DNA of 64,000 nt from positions 1 through 64,000 of the forward strand of contig NAUB01000022.1 in assembly GCA_003676145.1 (NCBI GenBank). The letters run 5' to 3'. Each line of letters begins with the position of its first letter. The first letter of the stretch is position 1. A model generated the notes under the pieces. It did not search any database, was not told the origin of the DNA, and saw only the letters and a list, made by a program, of their open reading frames with translations. Shown here piece after piece: positions 19,323-28,867 of the stretch. Both the position numbers and the translations under genes were made by a program. The DNA comes from a gamma proteobacterium symbiont of Stewartia floridana. GTDB taxonomy: Bacteria; Pseudomonadota; Gammaproteobacteria; Chromatiales; Chromatiaceae.

Positions 19323-20189
19323 TTATTCCTCAGGGATTTCAGTCGGTTCAGCATCGAGTTCAACATCCTCGCCACGTCTGATCACCAGCTCAACCCGTCT
19401 GTTCTGAGCCCGGTTCTCAGCGGTTTCATTGTCCACCAGAGGCTGGGAATCTGCATAGCCCTGGATTAGAAAACGGTCCTCTTCAATCGAGGCGTTGCTC
19501 AGCATGGCATGCACCACCGTCACGGCCCGAGCTGAGGAGAGCTCCCAGTTGGAGCGGAAGCGCCGGGTAGAGATCGGAATATTGTCGGTGTGCCCGGCCA
19601 CAATGATCTTACCTGGAGTTGTGGCGATCACTTCGGTTATTTTCGAGATGACTTCAAAGAAATCGGGGTTCAGGTTGGCTCTGCCAGAGGGGAATGAACC
19701 CTTCTCCTGAATACGGATGATGATGTTGGTCGACTCTGTCTCCACATCGATCAGACCGTCAGTGATCTCCGTCTCAAGCATCTCCTGAAGCTCTTCGGCC
19801 TGCGCCTGCACCTCTCGCTCCAGCTCTGCCTGCATCGCCGCCTTGGCCTCATCCACATCATTCGCATCCTTGGATTCCCGGTCAAGAAACTCCTGCTCCA
19901 GATCACTGGTAATCTGCCGTATGTCTTCGATCGGTGAGGGTTCGGGTTTACCGGGACTGAACTCCTGCATGATCACGCTGGTGCCCTTGACGATCTCCAC
20001 GGCAGGAATCTCCCGCTGCACGCCAAACGCATCCTTCATCGATTCCGCCATCTTCTTGAAGCGTTGCGCATCCACCTCGGCAAAAGAGAGCAGCAGCACG
20101 AAGAAGCACATCAGCAGTGACATCAGATCGGCAAATGTCGCCAGCCATGGGGGTAGCCCTTCGGGACATTTGGGACATTCGTCAGCCAT
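19323..20189 (-). CDS. pomB: Flagellar stator protein PomB (MotB family)
   Basis: The peptidoglycan-anchoring stator subunit of the flagellar motor. It has 288 residues. A single N-terminal membrane helix (WLATFADLMSLLMCFFVLLL) holds the essential ion-binding Asp21. A long periplasmic helical region and a C-terminal OmpA/MotB domain follow (VAGHTDNIPISTRRFRSNWE). Pairing with a PomA-type partner and the WLATFADLMSLLMCFF helix points to sodium coupling, though that cannot be proved by eye. It follows pomA by two bases. Confidence 0.9.
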   Translation of the reverse strand: MADECPKCPEGLPPWLATFADLMSLLMCFFVLLLSFAEVDAQRFKKMAESMKDAFGVQREIPAVEIVKGTSVIMQEFSPGKPEPSPIEDIRQITSDLEQEFLDRESKDANDVDEAKAAMQAELEREVQAQAEELQEMLETEITDGLIDVETESTNIIIRIQEKGSFPSGRANLNPDFFEVISKITEVIATTPGKIIVAGHTDNIPISTRRFRSNWELSSARAVTVVHAMLSNASIEEDRFLIQGYADSQPLVDNETAENRAQNRRVELVIRRGEDVELDAEPTEIPEE

Positions 20190-20191
20190 CC

Positions 20192-20950
20192 TCAGCCTTC
20201 CTGTACAGGACGCTTACCGGTGGGCAGATAGGTACTCAGCAGCTGCTCCAGTACCCGTGGATTCATACCCTCCTGAATACCGGAGATGGTTTCAATGATC
20301 AGCGATTTGTTGGTCTTTTCCATGGCACTGGCTCTAGCCAGCTTATCCGACATCGGTTGAGCGAAGGCATTCGCGATGACCGCACCATACAGGGTGGTCA
20401 ACAGGGCAACCGCCATGGCCGGCCCGATACTGGCGGGATCCGACATGTTCGCCAACATCTGCACCAAACCCACCAGTGTTCCGATCATGCCCATGGCCGG
20501 TGCCATAACGGCCATGTTTTTGAACATGGTCTGACCCACCTCATGACGCTGAATGGTCAGATCGATATCCTTGGTGAGCAATTTATTCACCAGCACTGGA
20601 TCGTGGCCATCCACGCAGAGTCCGATTCCCTGTTTCAGAAAACCGTTGGAGATCTCCTGCCCCTCCAAAGCCAGCAGGCCGTTCTTTCTGGCGATGTCGG
20701 CCAGCTCTACCGCTTCCTCGATCAGTTTTTTGGGGTCATCGGTCTTATAGAAAAAGGCCTTCATACCGATGCTGAACGATCCCAGAAAGTCACCGAGTGA
20801 CACCTGCATGAGTGTCACCATGAAGGTGCCACCCACAACAATCAGTAGTGAGGGAACATTGACAAACAGCATTACGTCGCCACCGGAAGCGATCGCCCCA
20901 ATGATAATGCCGAAACCACCTAATAGACCAACCAGTGTCGCAATGTCCAC
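20192..20950 (-). CDS. pomA: Flagellar stator protein PomA (MotA family)
   Basis: The four-helix stator subunit that forms the ion channel with PomB and contacts FliG. It has 252 residues, the short PomA length. The N terminus (DIATLVGLLGGFGIIIGAIA) and the later GMIGTLVGLVQMLANM block are PomA-like. The start is a GTG preceded by GGAGAA. A close match to a flagellar sigma-28 promoter lies about 100 bases upstream. First gene of a pomA-pomB-PilZ unit. Confidence 0.92.
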   Translation of the reverse strand: MDIATLVGLLGGFGIIIGAIASGGDVMLFVNVPSLLIVVGGTFMVTLMQVSLGDFLGSFSIGMKAFFYKTDDPKKLIEEAVELADIARKNGLLALEGQEISNGFLKQGIGLCVDGHDPVLVNKLLTKDIDLTIQRHEVGQTMFKNMAVMAPAMGMIGTLVGLVQMLANMSDPASIGPAMAVALLTTLYGAVIANAFAQPMSDKLARASAMEKTNKSLIIETISGIQEGMNPRVLEQLLSTYLPTGKRPVQEG

Positions 20951-21050
20951 CTAGTTTTCTCCGAAACTCCGTTGCCGTTATTGTGCTCATCGAGAACAAA
21001 TTTCAAGCTCGGTTGTTGAGATTTGTCTCTGAACATTTAATCTGTTTGGT

Positions 21051-21077
21051 TTAGCGGTCAGATTGAGACAAACTTTA
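21051..21077 (-). promoter_or_regulatory. Sigma-28 (FliA) promoter for pomA-pomB-PilZ
   Basis: On the minus strand it reads TAAAGTTT, 11 bases, then ACCGCTAA. The FliA consensus is TAAAGTTT-N11-GCCGATAA: the -35 is perfect, the spacer exact, and the -10 has two mismatches. It places pomAB in the late flagellar class. Confidence 0.72.
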
Positions 21078-21146
21078 ATTCCTGATTGCGTCTGACGGGC
21101 TGATTTCGCTCAGCCGATTAACCACGATATGGGGTCGGTCATAACC

Positions 21147-21995
21147 ATGACAGATAACAAAAGCATACTGATCACCGGCTGCTCCAGCGGCATCGGCCTG
21201 TGTGTCGCCAGAGGCTTGAAGGAGCGTGGCTATGCGGTCTATACCAGCGCCCGTATGGCAGAAGATGTCAGCATGCTTCAGCAACAGGGTTTCAAGGCCT
21301 TGCGACTGGATCTGACGCAGAGTGAAACGATCGGCAGCGCGCTGGAACAGGTACTGGAGGATACCGGCGGAACACTCTACGCACTGTTCAATAACGGCGC
21401 CTACGGCCAGGTTGGCGCAGTGGAGGATCTGACTGTTGAGGTATTACGTGAACAGTTCGAGACCAACTTTTTTGGCTGGCACGACCTGACCCGCCGGGTA
21501 ATCCCAGTAATGAGAGCACAGGGGACAGGTCGCATCATTCAAAACAGTTCGATTCTCGGTTTCATGACCTTGCCATACCGGGGTGCCTATGTGGCCAGCA
21601 AATATGCCCTGGAGGGACTGACTGACACCATGCGCCTGGAACTGGCGGAATCGGGCATCAAAGTGTCACTCATCGAACCCGGGCCCATTGAAAGCCGGTT
21701 CCGCGACAATGCCCTGGCGATGTGGCAGAAAAACATCGATCCGGAGAGTTCGGTACACAGGATCTATTACCAGTCGACACTGGAGCGACTTCGCAAACAG
21801 GGCGCAGCGATCCCATTCACTCTGCCGGCTGAGGCTGTTTTGAAGAAAGTGATACATGCCCTTGAAAGCCCGAGACCCAAAATCCGCTATCCGGTCACCT
21901 TCCCGACCTACCTGTTTGGCATGCTGCGACGTCTGCTGACCAGCCAAGGCATGGACCGGGTACTGTTGAAGGTATCCGCAAGCGGTAAACGCTGA
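21147..21995 (+). CDS. Short-chain dehydrogenase/reductase
   Basis: An NAD(P)-dependent oxidoreductase of the classical SDR family, 282 residues from the ATG at 21147 (a start six codons earlier is possible). The cofactor motif is ITGCSSGIGLC, followed by FNNGAYG and the catalytic Ser in NSSILGFMTLPYRG. The Tyr and Lys are in AYVASKYALEG. The C-terminal part (about 190-282) resembles retinol-dehydrogenase-like or cyclic-ketone SDRs; the substrate is unknown. It is divergent from the pom operon and followed by a family B repeat. Confidence 0.88.
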   Translation: MTDNKSILITGCSSGIGLCVARGLKERGYAVYTSARMAEDVSMLQQQGFKALRLDLTQSETIGSALEQVLEDTGGTLYALFNNGAYGQVGAVEDLTVEVLREQFETNFFGWHDLTRRVIPVMRAQGTGRIIQNSSILGFMTLPYRGAYVASKYALEGLTDTMRLELAESGIKVSLIEPGPIESRFRDNALAMWQKNIDPESSVHRIYYQSTLERLRKQGAAIPFTLPAEAVLKKVIHALESPRPKIRYPVTFPTYLFGMLRRLLTSQGMDRVLLKVSASGKR

Positions 21996-22030
21996 GATTG
22001 GTTGCTATGGCCTGTTCACACCAACTCAAG

Positions 22031-22112
22031 CCGCAAATGGACGCAAAGCACCGCGAATGGACACCAATCGTTCATTTGCGTGTATTTGCAGTGATTAGCG
22101 TTTATTAGCGGC
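22031..22112. repeat. Inverted-repeat hairpin family B, copy 2
   Basis: The left arm is CCGCAAATGGACGCAAAGCA continuing CCGCGAATGGACACC. The right arm, TTCATTTGCGTGTATTTGCA through TTTATTAGCGG, is its approximate reverse complement. Compact, with almost no loop. It lies between two convergent genes. Confidence 0.7.
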
Positions 22113-22129
22113 CTGATCAGCCCAAATAA

Positions 22130-23080
22130 CTAATTGAGATCGAAACTCAAGGTGCGGCTTTGACCGTTGCGGATAATATCCACTTGCAGGTTCGAGGCAT
22201 CTTTCAGTTGATCCATCAGCTTCATCGCCTCCTTGTCATTGGTCAATGGCACGCCATTGACTGCTGTAACCAGATCCGAAGGTCTCACCCCGAGTTGATT
22301 GTAGAGCTCCCGATTCTTCTGTGGCAGGATTCGATAGCCTTTCATACCGTCACGGGATTTCACAGGTACGAATCTGACATACTCAAATACCTTCAATGGC
22401 TCCTGCTTCAACATATCCCGGTATTTGCTGAGATTGGGATTACGGGATACCGGACCCGGGCCAAAATTGTCACTGGTTTTGACCGTTCGTTTTGAGGATT
22501 TTCCAGACTTTCGTTTACTTGGCGCGCTGTTGTTTTTCAGCTTGGGGAAACGCAGTACTTCAGATTGTCCCTTTCGCAGCAGTACTACCCGGTCTGTATA
22601 GACCGCCTGTAGAGTAACACCGGACATCACCGCACTGCCCACTTTGTGATATTTCTGGTCAGAGCCCTTGGCGATGATTGCGGCACCGTTTTCCGGCAGG
22701 TCTGCAACAAAAACCCCATGCAAGGTCAGATTCAGGCGGGTTTCCGGCGCTTTCTTATCGACTTTCTTCGGCTTTTTGACCTCTCCGGCTTTACCGAACA
22801 GGTGCAGATCCGAGACCTTTGAGAGTCGTGTATCACTGCTTGAGGATACGTTGTCGGAGCGGGTTTGCTGGGTTTCGGTGGGTGCACGGTGATAGGGCAC
22901 ATCCGCTACCGGTATCATTCCCCAGGTAAGCTCAGCCGCACGCCAGCTGATCAGCAGAATCAAGAGTATGGCAACAACGATCGGCAACTGATTGCTGACG
23001 AAGCCCTCCAACCATTTTGGGGTACTCTTCTCGCCTACCCATCCATCCAGATAGGATTGTGCGCGTGTTGCAAAATTCAT
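22130..23080 (-). CDS. gspC: Type II secretion system protein GspC (orphan)
   Basis: A 316-residue inner-membrane protein. A short cytoplasmic N terminus is followed by one membrane helix (about 32-52, LPIVVAILLILLISWRAAE). A proline/lysine-rich linker leads to the homology region (LTLHGVFVADLPENGAAIIA) that contacts the secretin GspD, and then to a C-terminal PDZ domain (NQLGVRPSDLVTAVNGVPLT). No other gsp gene is in the window, so it is separated from the rest of the secretion operon. A degenerate family A repeat lies just upstream. Confidence 0.85.
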   Translation of the reverse strand: MNFATRAQSYLDGWVGEKSTPKWLEGFVSNQLPIVVAILLILLISWRAAELTWGMIPVADVPYHRAPTETQQTRSDNVSSSSDTRLSKVSDLHLFGKAGEVKKPKKVDKKAPETRLNLTLHGVFVADLPENGAAIIAKGSDQKYHKVGSAVMSGVTLQAVYTDRVVLLRKGQSEVLRFPKLKNNSAPSKRKSGKSSKRTVKTSDNFGPGPVSRNPNLSKYRDMLKQEPLKVFEYVRFVPVKSRDGMKGYRILPQKNRELYNQLGVRPSDLVTAVNGVPLTNDKEAMKLMDQLKDASNLQVDIIRNGQSRTLSFDLN

Positions 23081-23127
23081 CTCAGTTATCCACTCGAGCC
23101 TGTTATCGCTAATCCAATCGGCCTCCC

Positions 23128-23715
23128 TTATTCAGGGTAGCGCATCAGTTTCGGATTCAATTTAAATTCTCTCTTTATCTTAGCAAGCATCTTTTCAGCA
23201 AGTCTGTGATCCACCTCAGGACCTACTCTGACACGATAGTGTGGCTTTCCGTTCAATTTAACCGGTGCCATCTGTGCTGGCAGATCTGCTTTGCGTAATC
23301 TCTGCACCAGTTTATTCGCGTTGCTCTCATTTGTCAGACTGGCCACCTGGATTATCCAGGCAGTGGGAGAAGGACGCGGTTTGGTTTGCTTGCCACTCGG
23401 CTTTGGCTCACTCTTTTCGACCGGTTTTTTACTAGCAACCGGTTTGGCTTTCGGCTCGGGCTTGGCTTTTGAGGCTGGTTCAACCGCAGCTTTCGCTGGT
23501 GCTGCCTGGACTACCGTCTTCTGCTCTGGTTTTTCAGTGGGCTGGCTGGCAACCGGTTGATGCTGTTGGGATTGAGGCTTGATCGGTATGGCATGGGTCG
23601 ATTTATCCCTTTGCTCAACCGGCTCATCGATCAACATCGGCACGAAAATGACCACCAGCGCTACCAGCACTGCGCCACCCAGCATCCGCTGTTTCAGTCT
23701 CTCCTCCAGAGCCAT
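23128..23715 (-). CDS. SPOR domain protein (DedD-like)
   Basis: A 195-residue bitopic inner-membrane protein. The N terminus MALEERLKQRMLGGAVLVAL followed by VVIFVPMLID is the DedD-type anchor. A low-complexity Pro/Lys/Ala linker (about 55-115) and a C-terminal SPOR domain (about 118-193, WIIQVASLTNESNANKLVQR) follow. SPOR domains bind denuded peptidoglycan at the division septum. The position after accD-folC matches dedD in other Gammaproteobacteria, where cvpA-purF normally come next. Here gspC is next instead. Confidence 0.87.
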   Translation of the reverse strand: MALEERLKQRMLGGAVLVALVVIFVPMLIDEPVEQRDKSTHAIPIKPQSQQHQPVASQPTEKPEQKTVVQAAPAKAAVEPASKAKPEPKAKPVASKKPVEKSEPKPSGKQTKPRPSPTAWIIQVASLTNESNANKLVQRLRKADLPAQMAPVKLNGKPHYRVRVGPEVDHRLAEKMLAKIKREFKLNPKLMRYPE

Positions 23716-23730
23716 ATCTTTTTTACACCT

Positions 23731-23757
23731 CTAGGGCTTGCTAACACTCATAATTTC
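23731..23757. repeat. Dispersed repeat family A, copy 6
   Basis: CTAGGGCTTGCTAACACTCA is a decayed family A end in the folC to SPOR gene gap (195 bases). No gene is seen in that gap. Confidence 0.5.
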
Positions 23758-23910
23758 GGTTTCAAACTTGCAACCGGTGTCCCGTCAGACATGTTTCGGT
23801 TACCAATTGATATATGCTTCAACATCCATCGTTATGCAAGTATATCAGTTCCCTTATGCGACCTCATGCCGGGTTGATGAGCTTTTTGTCAGCGCAGGTC
23901 AAGCGAGCTA

Positions 23911-25182
23911 TTACGTTTCTGGATCAATAACATCCAGGGCGTCGCCGACAACCAGGAAGGAGCCGAATATGACGATCAGATCTTCTGCTTTGGCATGGCT
24001 TTTAACGCAATCGAAGGCAGTGGAAAAGTCCGAAAAACAGTGCACAGGTTTCTGCTCCCCATGCGCTCGAACCACCCTGGCCAACTGCTCGGCGGATTGT
24101 CCCCTCGCCCCGGGCAGATCAATCAAATACCAAGCGGCTATGGTGGAATGGAGGCACTCTACAATGGCCTCGGTATCCTTGTCCTTAAGCAGACCGAACA
24201 GAGCATACACCTCAGCCGGCCAATCCAGACGATCGAGATAGCGCCTCAATGAGGCCACCGCCTGGGCGTTGTGTGCCACATCCAGCAACAGTGTGGGACG
24301 CCCCTCGATCAACTGCATTCGCCCTTGCAGTGAAACCTGCCGGAGGCCTTGTGAGAGCTGCCCCTGTTGCAGCGGCAAACGGGACTGTAGCAGGCTGGTA
24401 ACCATCACGACGGCACTGGTGTTGTGTAACTGTGCCTGACCGGTTAAGCGGGCCAGAGGCAGTGTCAGTGGCTCACCCCCCGATCTCTGCCAGTGCAAGT
24501 GATCATCTGACTGGCTGGCGTTGAAATCCCGGCCGGCCAGGTAGAGCTCGGCGCCAATCTGCTTGGCGAAACCCGGCACACTCTCCGGTATCCCGCTATC
24601 TCCGACCACCACCGGCTGTTTCGGACGCATGATTCCGGCCTTCTCCAGTCCGATCTCCTCGCGGCTGTTGCCGAGCCAGTCGGTATGGTCCAGATCCACT
24701 GTAGTGATCAGCGCCAGGTCGGCATCGATGATATTCACCGCATCCAGCCTGCCCCCCAGTCCGACCTCCAGAATCACCAGATCCAGCGGTTGTTCGGCAA
24801 AGATCATCAGGGCGGCCAGGGTGGCGAACTCGAAGTAGGTCAAAACAGTCTCGCCACGCGCCTGATCGACCTGCTCAAAAGCCAGGCAGAGCGCCTCGTC
24901 GTTCACCTCCCGACCGTCAATCCGGATACGCTCGTTGTATCGCACCAGGTGGGGCGAGGTATAGGCTCCAACCCGATAGCCCCCTTGACGGTAGATACTC
25001 TCCAGCATGGCCACGCTGGATCCCTTGCCATTGGTACCTGCGACGGTCACCACCAGTGACTGCAGGCCCGCAGGTTTGAGACGTTGCCAGACACTGGCCA
25101 CCCGCTCCAAGCCGAGTTCGATCTCCTTGGGGTGCAGGGTTGTTTGCCAGTCGAGCCACTGCTCGAGGGAGTTGAAGCGCAT
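23911..25182 (-). CDS. folC: Bifunctional dihydrofolate synthase / folylpolyglutamate synthase
   Basis: A Mur-ligase-family ATP enzyme that adds Glu to dihydropteroate and extends folate tails. It has 423 residues. The P-loop GTNGKGS is at 49-55. The YTSPHLVRYNERIRIDG, VGLGGRLDAVNIIDADLALI and LDHTDWLGNSREEIGLEKAGI blocks are all FolC hallmarks. It lies 77 bases after accD on the same strand, the usual gammaproteobacterial arrangement, and is followed by the SPOR gene. Confidence 0.96.
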   Translation of the reverse strand: MRFNSLEQWLDWQTTLHPKEIELGLERVASVWQRLKPAGLQSLVVTVAGTNGKGSSVAMLESIYRQGGYRVGAYTSPHLVRYNERIRIDGREVNDEALCLAFEQVDQARGETVLTYFEFATLAALMIFAEQPLDLVILEVGLGGRLDAVNIIDADLALITTVDLDHTDWLGNSREEIGLEKAGIMRPKQPVVVGDSGIPESVPGFAKQIGAELYLAGRDFNASQSDDHLHWQRSGGEPLTLPLARLTGQAQLHNTSAVVMVTSLLQSRLPLQQGQLSQGLRQVSLQGRMQLIEGRPTLLLDVAHNAQAVASLRRYLDRLDWPAEVYALFGLLKDKDTEAIVECLHSTIAAWYLIDLPGARGQSAEQLARVVRAHGEQKPVHCFSDFSTAFDCVKSHAKAEDLIVIFGSFLVVGDALDVIDPET

Positions 25183-25259
25183 TACTGATTATCGCAAGCG
25201 GATCAGAGCGATCGGGTCAGATCCAATCCACCACCGCAGATAAGTGGCAAACCAACCGG

Positions 25260-26120
25260 TCAGGCCCTGGGTTTGCTCATCAGAATGCTGATCAGGTCTG
25301 AGATACGATCACGCATATCACGTCGATCGATAATCATATCGATGGCGCCGTGTTCGAGTAGAAACTCACTGCGCTGAAAGCCTTCCGGCAACTTCTCACG
25401 CACCGTCTGCTCGATTACCCTGGGCCCGGCAAAACCGATCAGTGCATTGGGCTCCGCCACATTGATATCGCCGAGCATGGCGAGACTGGCGGAGACACCG
25501 CCCATGGTCGGATCTGTCATCACGGAGATGAAGGGCAAACCACGCTTCTGCAGACGTTCCAGCGCCGCACTGGTCTTGGCCATCTGCATCAGGGAGAACA
25601 GGGACTCCTGCATGCGTGCACCACCGGAGGCGGAGAAACAGACCAGTGGGGTATGGCGCTCCAGCGCCATGTTGACGGCCCGAACAAATCGTTCTCCGAC
25701 GACCGATCCCATGGAGCCACCCATGAAACTGAATTCGAAGGAGGCGACAATGATATCCATCCCTTTCAACTGACCCCGCATTGCGACCAGAGCATCCTTC
25801 TCGCCCGATCCTTTCTGCGCCTGGGTCAGGCGTTCCTTGTATTTTTTGCTGTCTTTGAATTTCAGCGGATCCACAGACTCGAGATTGGCTCCGATCTCCT
25901 CCTGAGGCTCAGGATCAAGAAAGGTCTCAATCCGCCGTCTGGCGCTGATTCGATTGTGGTAGTGACACTTCGGACAAACATCCAGATTTCTTTCCATCTC
26001 CGCCCGGTAGAGAATTGCGCTGCAACCGGGACACTTGGCCCACAATCCCTCAGGGACTGCGCGTTTGTGGCCGGCATCCGTGCGGATCCGGCTTGGCATC
26101 AGTTTTTCGAACCAACTCAT
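25260..26120 (-). CDS. accD: Acetyl-CoA carboxylase carboxyltransferase subunit beta
   Basis: The beta half of the carboxyltransferase that forms malonyl-CoA. It has 286 residues. A four-cysteine zinc ribbon is visible (Cys30, Cys33, Cys49, Cys52), followed by the crotonase-like core with [38 protein letters not shown] and [14 protein letters not shown]. It works with AccA, which is not in the window. It is preceded by trpA with a 21-base gap, so it is probably in one transcript with trpFBA. Confidence 0.97.
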   Translation of the reverse strand: MSWFEKLMPSRIRTDAGHKRAVPEGLWAKCPGCSAILYRAEMERNLDVCPKCHYHNRISARRRIETFLDPEPQEEIGANLESVDPLKFKDSKKYKERLTQAQKGSGEKDALVAMRGQLKGMDIIVASFEFSFMGGSMGSVVGERFVRAVNMALERHTPLVCFSASGGARMQESLFSLMQMAKTSAALERLQKRGLPFISVMTDPTMGGVSASLAMLGDINVAEPNALIGFAGPRVIEQTVREKLPEGFQRSEFLLEHGAIDMIIDRRDMRDRISDLISILMSKPRA

Positions 26121-26141
26121 AGATGTAGTTAACCTTTATCG

Positions 26142-26957
26142 TTATTTATGGACGGCGTTGTCCATGGCCTGTCTCATGTCTGAGAGCGTTTCACGCAACG
26201 CGGCACCAATCTTCTCAGGTTGATCGGCCAGTGCCTCAACCCGGGATACCAGAGCACTGCCCACCACCACGGCATCGGAAACCTGTGAGACCGCTGCAGC
26301 CGTCTCCGCATCCTTGATGCCGAAACCGACGCCTACCGGCAGATCGGTATTTTCCCGAATCTGCTTAAGTTTTTCATCCAAACTCTCGATATCGAGATGA
26401 CTTGCACCGGTAACCCCTTTCACAGAGACATAGTAGACGAAGCCTCCGGAGAGGTCACAAATCCGCTCGATCCGGGCCGCTGTACTGGTGGGCGCCACCA
26501 GGTAGATCTGATCCAGGCCATGTTGTTGCAGTATCTGTTGAAACTCCTGCCCCTCTTCGGGGGGCAGATCAACCACCAGCGCCCCATCCACGCCCGCTTC
26601 AGCGGCCTGTTCAGCAAAGTTCTGGTAGCCCATGATCTCGATCGGATTCAGATAGCCCATTAGGACCACCGGTGTCTCACGATCCATCTGCCTGAAACGA
26701 CTCACCATTTCCAGCACATCCCGAAGACTGACATGATACTCCAGTGCCCGCTCACTTGCCCGCTGAATTACCGGACCATCCGCCATCGGATCGGAGAACG
26801 GGATACCCAGCTCGATGATATCTGCACCGGCGGCAACCAGATCCTGCATCAGATCGACCGTGATCTCAGGCAGTGGGTCACCTGCGGTGATGAAGGGAAT
26901 CAGTGCGGTTTTCTGCTGCTGCCGAAGCTGGGCAAACTTCTCCTTGAGCATGCTCAT
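26142..26957 (-). CDS. trpA: Tryptophan synthase alpha chain
   Basis: Cleaves indole-3-glycerol phosphate to indole and glyceraldehyde 3-phosphate. A TIM barrel of 271 residues. The catalytic Glu and Asp are in [25 protein letters not shown]-type [10 protein letters not shown], then [14 protein letters not shown] and VGVGFGIKD at the phosphate-binding end, are conserved. It overlaps the trpB stop by four bases (ATGA), which indicates coupled synthesis for the alpha2-beta2 complex. Confidence 0.97.
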   Translation of the reverse strand: MSMLKEKFAQLRQQQKTALIPFITAGDPLPEITVDLMQDLVAAGADIIELGIPFSDPMADGPVIQRASERALEYHVSLRDVLEMVSRFRQMDRETPVVLMGYLNPIEIMGYQNFAEQAAEAGVDGALVVDLPPEEGQEFQQILQQHGLDQIYLVAPTSTAARIERICDLSGGFVYYVSVKGVTGASHLDIESLDEKLKQIRENTDLPVGVGFGIKDAETAAAVSQVSDAVVVGSALVSRVEALADQPEKIGAALRETLSDMRQAMDNAVHK

Positions 26958-28171
26958 ATCTTCAGGCCCTCTTGTGCTGCCACGGTGTGCATGTCTTTAT
27001 CCCCTCGCCCGGAGAGATTCACCAGGACGATCTGGTCACGACGCATGGTCTGGGCCAGCTTGGCTGCATAGGCCAAAGCATGGCTCGATTCGAGGGCTGG
27101 AATAATCCCTTCGATACGCGTCAGATCGTGAAATGCGGCCAACGCTTCCTGATCGGTTACCGCGACATAGTTGGCTCGACCGGTATCCTTCAGCCAGGCG
27201 TGCTCGGGGCCGACACCCGGGTAGTCCAAACCGGCAGAGACCGAGTGGGTTTCAATAATCTGGCCATCCTTATCCTCCATCAGGTAGGTCCGGTTACCAT
27301 GCAGTACACCGGGCTTGCCGGCACACAGTGGGGCTGCGTGCTGACCACTATCCAGGCCGCTACCAGCAGCCTCGACACCGTATATAGCAACCTCCCGGTC
27401 ATCCAGATAGGGATAGAACAAGCCAATCGCATTCGACCCGCCGCCAACGCAGGCGACCAGGGCATCCGGCTGCCGCCCTGCCTGCTCAGGCATCTGTCGA
27501 CGCGCTTCCCGGCCGATCACCGCCTGAAAATCCCGCACCATCGCTGGGTAGGGATGAGGGCCGGCAACGGTGCCGATGATGTAGAAGGTGTTATCCACAT
27601 TGGTCACCCAATCCCGCATCGCTTCGTTGAGGGCATCCTTGAGGGTTTTCGAGCCGGATTCCACCGATCTGACTTCTGCACCCAGCAGGCGCATGCGATA
27701 GACGTTCGCCTCCTGCCTGGCGATATCCACCGCCCCCATGTAGACCACACACTCCAGTCCGAGGCGGGCTGCCACGGTAGCCGAAGCGACACCATGCTGT
27801 CCCGCACCGGTCTCGGCGATAATCCGGGTTTTGCCCATATGGCGGGCCAGCAGTGCCTGACCGACCGTGTTGTTGACCTTGTGTGCCCCGGTGTGATTCA
27901 GGTCTTCCCGTTTCAGGTAGATCTGAGCCCCATTCAGCTCTTCACTCCAGCGCTTGGCGTGGTAGATTGGTGAGGGTCGTCCCACATAGTGTTTCAGATC
28001 CTCGTCCAGCTCCTTGAGAAAGGCCTCATCCTGCATGAAGCGTTGATAGGCCTCTCGCAGTTCATCCAGGGGATCCATCAGGGTTTCGGAGACAAAAAGT
28101 CCACCATAGGGTCCGAAATGTCCCCGCTCGTCAGGATAGTTCCCAATCATCTTTTCAGTCGTTGTCACCAC
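26954..28171 (-). CDS. trpB: Tryptophan synthase beta chain
   Basis: The PLP-dependent subunit that condenses indole with serine. It has 405 residues of the TrpB1 type. The PLP lysine is in [15 protein letters not shown] (Lys98), [14 protein letters not shown] binds the PLP phosphate, and the C-terminal LSGRGDKDM is conserved. The start here is the first GTG, 17 bases inside trpF. Another GTG directly after it, and an ATG seven codons in, are possible. It is the middle gene of trpF-trpB-trpA. Confidence 0.97.
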   Translation of the reverse strand: MVTTTEKMIGNYPDERGHFGPYGGLFVSETLMDPLDELREAYQRFMQDEAFLKELDEDLKHYVGRPSPIYHAKRWSEELNGAQIYLKREDLNHTGAHKVNNTVGQALLARHMGKTRIIAETGAGQHGVASATVAARLGLECVVYMGAVDIARQEANVYRMRLLGAEVRSVESGSKTLKDALNEAMRDWVTNVDNTFYIIGTVAGPHPYPAMVRDFQAVIGREARRQMPEQAGRQPDALVACVGGGSNAIGLFYPYLDDREVAIYGVEAAGSGLDSGQHAAPLCAGKPGVLHGNRTYLMEDKDGQIIETHSVSAGLDYPGVGPEHAWLKDTGRANYVAVTDQEALAAFHDLTRIEGIIPALESSHALAYAAKLAQTMRRDQIVLVNLSGRGDKDMHTVAAQEGLKI

Positions 28172-28781
28172 GCATCACTCCGGTAATGAAGGCCTCTATC
28201 TTTGCCGCATCTTTGATTCCCTTCGCCGCTTCCACACCACCGCTGACATCAACCGCATAGGGGTGCAGTGACGCTACAGCCCGTGTCACATTTTCACTAT
28301 TCAATCCCCCGGCCAGAATCACTCTTCCTGCCAGGGACTCAGGTACCAGATCCCAGTCAAAAGTCTTGCCGGTTCCTCCAGGCACACCAGCCTGATAGGT
28401 ATCCAGCAGCAGTCCCGATGCGTCCGCATATTGCTGTTCCAGGGAGAGCAGGTCGGTCTCCTGACGCATTCTGATCGCTTTGATCCACGGTCTGCCGAAG
28501 CCGCTGCAATCCTCTGCGGATTCATCACCGTGAAACTGCAACAGATCGAGGGGGACCTGATTCAGGATCTGTTCGATAACTGCCCTATCCTCATTCACGA
28601 ACAGACCCACAACTGTAACAAAAGGCGGCAGGCTTTTCACAATCCGCTGCGCCTGTTCGGGGCTGACCGAGCGGGGACTGGGAGGATAGAACACCAGACC
28701 GATGGCGTCCGCACCCAGGCGGGTTGCCGTCAGAGCATCCTCAGTCCGGGTGATTCCACAAATTTTGATTCTGGTTCTCAT
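28155..28781 (-). CDS. trpF: Phosphoribosylanthranilate isomerase
   Basis: The third step of tryptophan synthesis, an Amadori rearrangement of phosphoribosylanthranilate in a TIM barrel. It has 208 residues. The catalytic Cys is in [11 protein letters not shown] and the Asp in [24 protein letters not shown] and [20 protein letters not shown] are further family markers. It is the first of three overlapping trp genes downstream of truA. trpE, trpG, trpD and trpC are elsewhere. Confidence 0.95.
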   Translation of the reverse strand: MRTRIKICGITRTEDALTATRLGADAIGLVFYPPSPRSVSPEQAQRIVKSLPPFVTVVGLFVNEDRAVIEQILNQVPLDLLQFHGDESAEDCSGFGRPWIKAIRMRQETDLLSLEQQYADASGLLLDTYQAGVPGGTGKTFDWDLVPESLAGRVILAGGLNSENVTRAVASLHPYAVDVSGGVEAAKGIKDAAKIEAFITGVMRGDND

Positions 28782-28867
28782 AGGTTGCAGAAAGATACAG
28801 CAAGCGATTAGCCGATGCTATGGCCAGGAGCGGTTTTCGCACCATACCCATAATAACGCCAAGGCCA

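Noticed and set aside
26972-27973. Plus-strand frame of 333 codons over trpB
   Set aside because: It is an antisense shadow of trpB.
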